DNA from: Aporrectodea caliginosa
Lineage: Eukaryota > Annelida > Clitellata > Crassiclitellata > Lumbricidae
Direction of reading: 5' to 3'
DNA length: 64,000 bases
Assembly (NCBI GenBank): GCA_020284085.1
Contig: JACEVL010000081.1
Location: 272,501-336,500, forward strand
This document shows positions 57,510-64,000 of the stretch, piece by piece. Each line of letters starts with the position of its first letter. The stretch's first letter is position 1. The translations under genes and the position numbers were made by a program. The notes beneath the pieces were generated by a model that did no database searches, had not been told where the DNA came from, and saw only the letters and a program-made list of their open reading frames with translations.

Positions 57510-58053
57510 TAGAGAGTGACATGGGGAATTTCCCGCGGGGAAACCGCGGTAACCGCGGTAAATCCCGCGGTAATGGGGACAACAATTGCGGTAATACCGC
57601 GGTAATGGGGACAACAATTGCGGTAATACCGCGGTAATGGGGTTTATTCTCGTGGTAATACCGCGGTAATGGGGAATGAGCCGGCAATAAACCCGAGTGA
57701 TGTTAAGAACCTGAGAACTGATAAGGAGATTTTTATTTCCTGAAGCCTTCTAGTCAGAAATAGTCAGGACTCGGTTAATGCAAACTGTCGAAAAGATAAT
57801 AACAGACTATTGCAGTCTGCAATACAAATACATTTGTAAGCTAAAAAAATGTTATTTTTTAAAATTTGAATTGTGTAAACTTTTTGCGGGGAATGTGATG
57901 TCGTCCTGCGGGGATGGGGTGGGGATGGGGAGAAAACCTGCGGAGATGGGGCGGGGATGGGGACAAACCCTGCTGGGATGGGGCGGGGATGGGGAAGACT
58001 TACTTCTTGCGGGGCGGGGATGGGGACGAGATTGCCTCCCATGTCACTCACTA
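57510..58053. mobile_element. hAT-like element with duplication GTTCCCAC and G-rich subrepeats
   Basis: The ends TAGAGAGTGACATGGG and, reversed, TAGTGAGTGACATGGG are flanked by GTTCCCAC at 57502-57509 and 58054-58061. The left third has tandem units around 'accgcggtaatggggacaac'. The right third has 'cggggatggggacaaaccc'-type units. No ORF of note in 544 bp. Confidence 0.9.
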
Positions 58054-58525
58054 GTTCCCACGTCCCCGAATGCCGCTATTACGCCTCCAGTATCATCCTT
58101 TGCATTGCTTTAACCGTTTAGTTGGAAGTCACATTTGATTCCTCGCAGTTGATTATATGGTTATGTTTTGACTTTTCTCGTCAGATTATTTCTGTTTTCA
58201 ATGTTTGCTATTGAGTCGATTTCTCGATTTCTTCTTTGTTGGTTTTTTTGTCACCAGTTGTCGTGCTAACTTCTATTCTTCTGCATTCGTTGTAGTTATT
58301 CGTCCATTTATATTTCGTTTGTGTCTTGAGCATTCATCGTTACTATTTTTGAACATTTTTACATGTACCAACATTTATTTCTATAGTTTTCTTAGCAACT
58401 TATGTATTCCGACTTTTTATGCTTTTTAGTTTGCTTTCTTTTTCATTGTTTTTGCTTATTCATTTCTGCGTATTTTCGTGTTCACAAGCCACACCATTTT
58501 GGGGTTAATTTCTGGGTTTTAGTCG

Positions 58526-58542
58526 CGAAACCGGAGGTTTCG
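58526..58542 (+). other. Hairpin with T-run in E2, counterpart of 17385-17405
   Basis: CGAAACC pairs perfectly with GGTTTCG across a GGA loop and is followed by TTTT. It lies just before the inferred 3' LTR of E2. Confidence 0.6.
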
Positions 58543-58570
58543 TTTTCCACGGTTGGACGGACTATAATGG

Positions 58571-59217
58571 TGCTATAGAAGACTAAGAAGACTATAGAAG
58601 AATACATGGAGATACTAGTCTGCCACCCACATACATGCCTTTCTCCCTATAGGTATCAGCGACAGTGTTTGTCATATCAGATAAAGTTATCATCACCATA
58701 TCCGGCCGAAGCGATCCATCTTCCCGACAGGTCCCTGGCCCATGTGCCCGGAGTAGGGACCAATTTCGGTTGGTTCTGCCAGATTAGTTTGCACCCGAGA
58801 TTTGAACCCCGGATGTACCACGTGACCAACCCAAGCCACGGAAATCTACATAAACCCGCGCAACCCAGCTCACGGGATTCTTGTGGGAACCATGGCCTGC
58901 AGGAATCGTTGTGTGGTTGATGATCGTTTTCTCTGAATTCCGGTATGAGAGTGAATTTTTATTCTTATGTTCATTATGACTTCATTGCTTTATTTTTATA
59001 ATCTTGATTTCATTTATCTATCGCTAGAATTCAGTGATTACATTAAATTACTTTTATATATGATCGAGCATATAAATTATGTTTCCTTCCTTTAAGAGTT
59101 AGGCTAGTTCCCCAGGTTAAGTCCAATAAGTCTTCCGACTTATTCACATACATGAATCTTAATGATGACCATGAAGTAGTCATTAAAGATATCATAGTTA
59201 ATAATAATAAGTCCCCA
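58571..59217 (+). repeat. Inferred 3' LTR of E2
   Basis: 58784-59217 duplicates 46652-47090. The start at 58571 (TGCTATAG) is inferred from the hairpin position. It ends GTCCCCA. From 59218 to 59700 nothing is recognised. Confidence 0.45.
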
Positions 59218-59689
59218 TCATATTACTATTATTCGTTGAATTTCTAATGTGCAGACTTTATTACTGTACAGTCAGTAAAACATTTCCCTTCGCCGACATA
59301 GTGAAGACTCTGCAAATTTTGTTGCACTTCTGAAATTTCGATCACAGACCGACACTATAGATTAAATCATCGTAAGCTAATGTCATCTGGTCCACGCAAA
59401 ACCCAGTACATAAGTCCGTTGATTCAAAAATCAGCTGATCTACCTGTGTTGCTTGTGAGTTCGAGACATTATTGTGGCAGAATGTCGTGCGGCTAGGTTG
59501 TACACTTTATTGTTTGATGCGAGCACAGAACAGATATCGGTGAGCTTATACGATATGTTGATAGATTGAACAACCCGGTTCTCAGCATGTGGCAAAATAA
59601 CAATTTATAGGGTCTAACTGTCATCCCAAGCTTTCCCAACGCTTGACACCACACTGGCGAAACTATTGCGACACTAGTAAAGCAGCAGC

Positions 59690-60760
59690 TTTATGAAGTT
59701 GGTTTCTGTATATGTTAAGGTATCTTGATAAGGACAATTTGCTGCCGACTTTTCAATATGGTTTTCGTAAGGGCCACTCCACGGAGACCCTGTTAGTTCG
59801 CCTCCTCTCTGATATCTATGGGGCTATTGATAGGTCACAGGTCATCCTCTTAGCATTATTTGCTGTCAGCACGGCGTTTGACACCGTCGATCACGAAATC
59901 ATTCTTAGGCGCCTATCTACCTCGTTTGGCCTTTCTGATAACTTTCTTGACTGGATTGTTTCCTACCTCCATCACCGTTCCTTCTCTTCGGTCTACGTGT
60001 CTACTAGGACTCCATGTGTTCCTGTCCCGTTTGGCCTGCCCCAGGAATCTGTGCTGGGCCCTCTTCTCTAATTATATTATTTATACTGCTGATACTGGTC
60101 CTCTCCTGGCCTCTTGCTGAGCCTTGCTCTGTGCTGAACCAATCTTATGCGGGTGCCCTGCAGGCGTTTTTGCACTGTCCTGCGTCAGCAGCCATTACCG
60201 AAGCCCGGGCCATGAACCGGGCAATGGAGGCTCTCGAGGCCTGGATGTCCTCCAATCGCCTGCAGCTAAACTCATCTAAGACCCAGTTCATTTGGCTTGG
60301 CACGCGCCAGCAGTTCGCCAAAACTGATTTGGAGGCCCTTGCCCAGGAGTCCCCGCAGATTACTTTCTCACAGTGGCAAAGAAATTAATTAATTGATAAA
60401 TCCAGGCAGGCTATCAACTTTATAAAATAAAATTATAGGCGTGTATGTAATGAGATCGACGATCGTCATGAAAAATGCAATCTCTTAGGGAAAATAACAT
60501 ATCCAAAATTAAGTGGCCAAGGGCAGCATTTTGGGCCGTCGCCACGGGCGGCATTTCAGCTCCGTACGCCATTGCTTTCTCATCCTTTGCCCGGAACCTT
60601 GGTGTCACATTAGACCAAGAACTAACGTTCACGCGGCATATCAGCCTGCTATGCCGCGATTTTGTATACCAGCTGCGTCTTATTCTTATGCTTTAGTTAA
60701 TTGCTTTGATGAGTCTGTCTGTTTCTAGTCTACGTTGGTTGCTGGGACTTTGCAGCTGAA
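59690..60760 (+). pseudogene. CR1/L2-like LINE RT, inactive and interrupted
   Basis: The frame from 59712 reads YGFRKGHSTETLLVRLLSDI, LFAVSTAFDTVDHEIILRRL and GLPQESVLGPLL. After a frameshift it reads YAGALQAFLH, where YADDTQAFLH is expected, so both catalytic aspartates are lost. LNSSKTQFIWLG follows, then a 204-bp MITE, then RNLGVTLDQELTFTRHI. The family matches 17770-19320. Confidence 0.85.
60371..60574. mobile_element. hAT MITE, duplication CTTTCTCA
   Basis: The ends CAGTGGCAAAG and, reversed, CAATGGCGTACGG are flanked by CTTTCTCA at 60363-60370 and 60575-60582. Removing it rejoins the LINE thumb block (TFS...RNLGVTLD) in frame. Confidence 0.92.
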
Positions 60761-61178
60761 CCCATTTTAAAAGTCAAATTATGAAATTATAATTATAATT
60801 TTCCAAAGAACTTATGTAAAATGTTATTACTTTGAATCAAAAGTTGGTCTCCAAAATGCACCATTACAAACCCCTAAATGAAAATTTTACTTAACCTGGG
60901 GAGAGGGCACAGCCCCCTCCCTAAACCCCTCCCCTCAGAGTTCTTCAAAACTGCGTAATTTTATGGAAGACCTGGTTACTAGGGCATAGTGACCAGAACA
61001 GATTATGTATGGCATATATTAATTTGTTGCTCCTATGCATAGGATGGTGTCTGGTATAGATATTATGTGTTTAGTGTGCTGCCTAACTTTGCCGCCATGG
61101 CTCTGAAGTTATTCCAATATACCGCACAATGCGACTATTGAGGTACCGAAATAACACCGTTGAAATTTGATTATTTTA

Positions 61179-61652
61179 TTAACTGAAGTAGTAATTATAG
61201 GAATATTGCATGCTGGATTTTATAGAACAGGTTAATTTCTTTGACAATTCTGACATTAATGAGATACAAGCAATACAATATTCGAATATAATACATGGAA
61301 CAATCCATTGAGGTAAAAAAGTTGGAATCCTTAAATAATTATTACGTTTACTTCGCAAAACTTTCACAAGCACACAATACGTTTCACTTACATTATGATT
61401 TCCAATCACTTTTTGCGGTATATTTGGCAATGTTTTTGCGGGATTCGACCTTTGATCGAATGTAGCCTTCTCCACGTTTTTTCCACTAACTGACCTTGCT
61501 GCATCTGAAACAACTTTGAAACGGCTCTCTACTGCTTGCGTGCGGCAATGGTATTTTTCAAGATCTGACATTCTGCCAGTTTTAATGGCTTCCTCACGGT
61601 TATTTTCCGTAAACTTGCAAGTTATAGGAGGTTCACGTCTGTTAAAATCCAA
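61179..61652 (-). pseudogene. Transposase-like protein, C-terminal part (copy in complete element)
   Basis: It is identical in sequence to the 157-residue frame at 50629-51102, with the EPPITCKF and CRTQAVESRFKVV blocks. Whether it is translated, perhaps after splicing to the frame at 61838-62134, cannot be judged. Confidence 0.55.
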
Positions 61653-61837
61653 CCACTTTACTAGCTTATAGTAATCAGTGGCTTCAAAACTGAGTTTCGG
61701 GATTGTGAATTTTCTTTCTACTTTAATTCTTCTTGCTGCCAGATCTCGTATGCGTTTTCTCTAATCAATCATCATATTCAGTAACACATTTTCTGGGTGA
61801 CCAATGACCATAGAAGCCATTCTGTTGAATACATTTA

Positions 61838-62134
61838 TCAACGACCTCTCTCTCTCAATGGATGGTAAGAACGTGATAAATAAATAGCTTTCACTAAATG
61901 AGTAGCACCATCATAACACTGGGGCTTCAGCTTTATTGCGATCCAAATAGGAGCATTTGCTTTGATAATGTATTCTGCTAATATAAGCACTAAACTTTGG
62001 GATGGTTGGGATGTCGATATGTAAAGGCGGAATAACCTATTAGCTGTAGTAAGCCAATGACTGTGGGCTATCTTTCCATTCTCTCTGCTGCTTAAACTTT
62101 CTGAAATCGATCCACTTTCAACAGCCAAACACAT
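61838..62134 (-). pseudogene. Transposase-like protein, middle part (copy in complete element)
   Basis: 98 residues, same as the end of the frame at 50066-50443 (HSHWLTTANRLFRLYISTSQ and following). Upstream it is cut by a stop absent from the other copy ('ttaatagagg' at 62134 versus 'cctctatgaaatg' there), showing slight divergence. Confidence 0.55.
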
Positions 62135-62804
62135 TTAATAGAGGAATCTTTGATCTTTACTCAAACTCTGAAACCTGTAATTTCTTGCAAATCTCCATGA
62201 ATTCGTTTGCAACATACGACATCAAGCACTGACAAGCAGTAAGAGCTTTCCCTAAACAATTTCGAGCTATTTACTCTGAGCTTTTTAATGCCTGTTTCTT
62301 AATTTTATCCTTTCTTTTTCATCACATTCCTTATTTCTTTATGCAAATCTTCCAACTTGTGTTCCGTGGATCTTAAGGTGATAGTGGGAATTCCAGCTTT
62401 AATTCAGACATCAATGACATTTGTAGCAACTTCCTTCGCATTTTTGACGCCGGGGTTGTTTTTGAATGTTCTGATTTTCTAATCATGTAAAACTGCCTAA
62501 AATTTGCAATTGCAGGTAGCTGATTTTCGGCAACTCGGAAGCACACCCATATACGGGGCAGGAACTTTTCTTTCTAGTTTTAACGCTATTTTAAATAGGT
62601 ATTTCCACAGTACATGTCTTTTTTGCCATGGTTTTCAACTGCGAAACTAGACGAAACTTTGGTTGCTCGGCGGCAAAGTTAGATGCCATAAATTTGATGC
62701 AATCTTTCTTTAACACTTACTTTTAGGGACAGGAGCAACCTTTCTGATAGTGCCAAAGTTCATTTTTAACCAAAACATATTTCTTGCTATGCCCTACTGG
62801 TTAC

Positions 62805-62895
62805 GCCACTGCAGCTGATGGTGTGGCTGCAACGCGGACAGTATCTACCACCTCAATCACCCAGCGCGGCAGAGATGGCGGCGGAAGTGTTGACA
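62805..62895. other. hAT-type end and junction sequence
   Basis: 'ggttacgccactg' at 62799-62811 is the complement of CAGTGGCGTAACC, a typical hAT MITE tip. The 1.8-kb element appears to have inserted about 15 bp inside that tip. The MITE's other end was not found. Confidence 0.45.
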
Positions 62896-63962
<1,067 letters not shown>

Positions 63963-64000
63963 AAATATTGAAAACAGTCATTTTTAATCAGTCTATACAC

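Larger units (their letters stand above)
46652..59217 (+). mobile_element. E2: decayed env-type LTR element with nested insertions
   Basis: Flanking direct repeats, a 48090-48290 segment similar to the pre-env region of the first LTR element (15430-15600), a leader-like hydrophobic ORF at 48528 and a hairpin before the 3' repeat together suggest a relative of that element. I find no gag or pol. The block 49037-55030 is a later insertion. The interval 47091-48089 holds nothing I recognise. The interpretation is inferred. Confidence 0.45.
60980..62796 (-). mobile_element. Complete 1.8-kb DNA element: TIR TAGGGCATAG, duplication CTGGTTAC
   Basis: TAGGGCATAG at the left and CTATGCCCTA at the right are perfect inverted tips. 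CTGGTTAC stands directly outside both (60972-60979 and 62797-62804). An 8-bp duplication and a TAGGG tip fit the hAT superfamily. The minus strand encodes, from 62780 downward, a short first coding segment (MFWLKMNFGTIRKVAPVPKS before a gtaagtg donor) and later the 98+ and 157-residue frames. At 1817 bp it is probably an internally deleted derivative of a larger autonomous element. It is near-identical to 49489-51301. Confidence 0.88.

Overview
This 64 kb window is a gene-poor, repeat-dense stretch of an animal nuclear genome. Evidence for that is spliced exons with GT/AG junctions, a C2H2 zinc-finger gene, metazoan non-LTR and LTR retrotransposons, hAT and Tc1/mariner transposons, tRNA-headed SINEs and long microsatellites. 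The palindrome TAGGCCTA occurs about twenty times. Together with the env-bearing Gypsy-type element this fits a marine invertebrate deuterostome such as an echinoderm, but the taxon is a guess from style, not from a diagnostic gene.

Host genes are few. (1) A family of small secreted-peptide genes is represented by three paralogous 5' regions, at about 1-1150, 33.4-33.6 kb and 39.4-40.3 kb. Two keep a 49-bp exon that encodes exactly a signal peptide (957-1005 and 40073-40121), and one keeps a clear TATA box. (2) A single-exon C2H2 zinc-finger protein of 573 residues lies on the minus strand at 24457-26178 and looks intact.

Layout: 1-5.3 kb, secreted-peptide copy A, then a TA-flanked MITE and a 3-kb Tc1-like transposon with a nested hAT. 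5.4-10.5 kb, a LINE RT fragment and a large (GAT)n field with segmental duplications. 10.8-17.7 kb, a Gypsy-type LTR element with gag, protease, partial RT, integrase tail and an env-like ORF. 17.7-22.3 kb, LINE fragments and a TIR element with internal minisatellite. 24.4-26.2 kb, the zinc-finger gene. 27-31 kb, further elements carrying the same minisatellite. 31.7-41.6 kb, LINE relics, a SINE, a 0.9-kb polypurine tract, secreted-peptide copies B and C, and TATG and GATA arrays. 42.5-46.6 kb, duplicated LINE segments and a SINE. 46.65-59.2 kb, a second decayed env-type LTR element that has taken up a 6-kb TIR element and several hATs. 59.7-64 kb, a dead LINE, a complete 1.8-kb DNA element with perfect 8-bp target duplications, and the endonuclease end of another LINE.

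The two most interesting signals are these. First, at least five non-autonomous elements have different termini but a shared internal roughly 40-bp minisatellite (consensus word GAAGCTGGATTGATGAAAAT). Second, a near-identical 1.8-kb inverted pair (49489-51301 and 60980-62796) represents a DNA transposon with TIR TAGGGCATAG, an 8-bp target duplication and an unusual protein.
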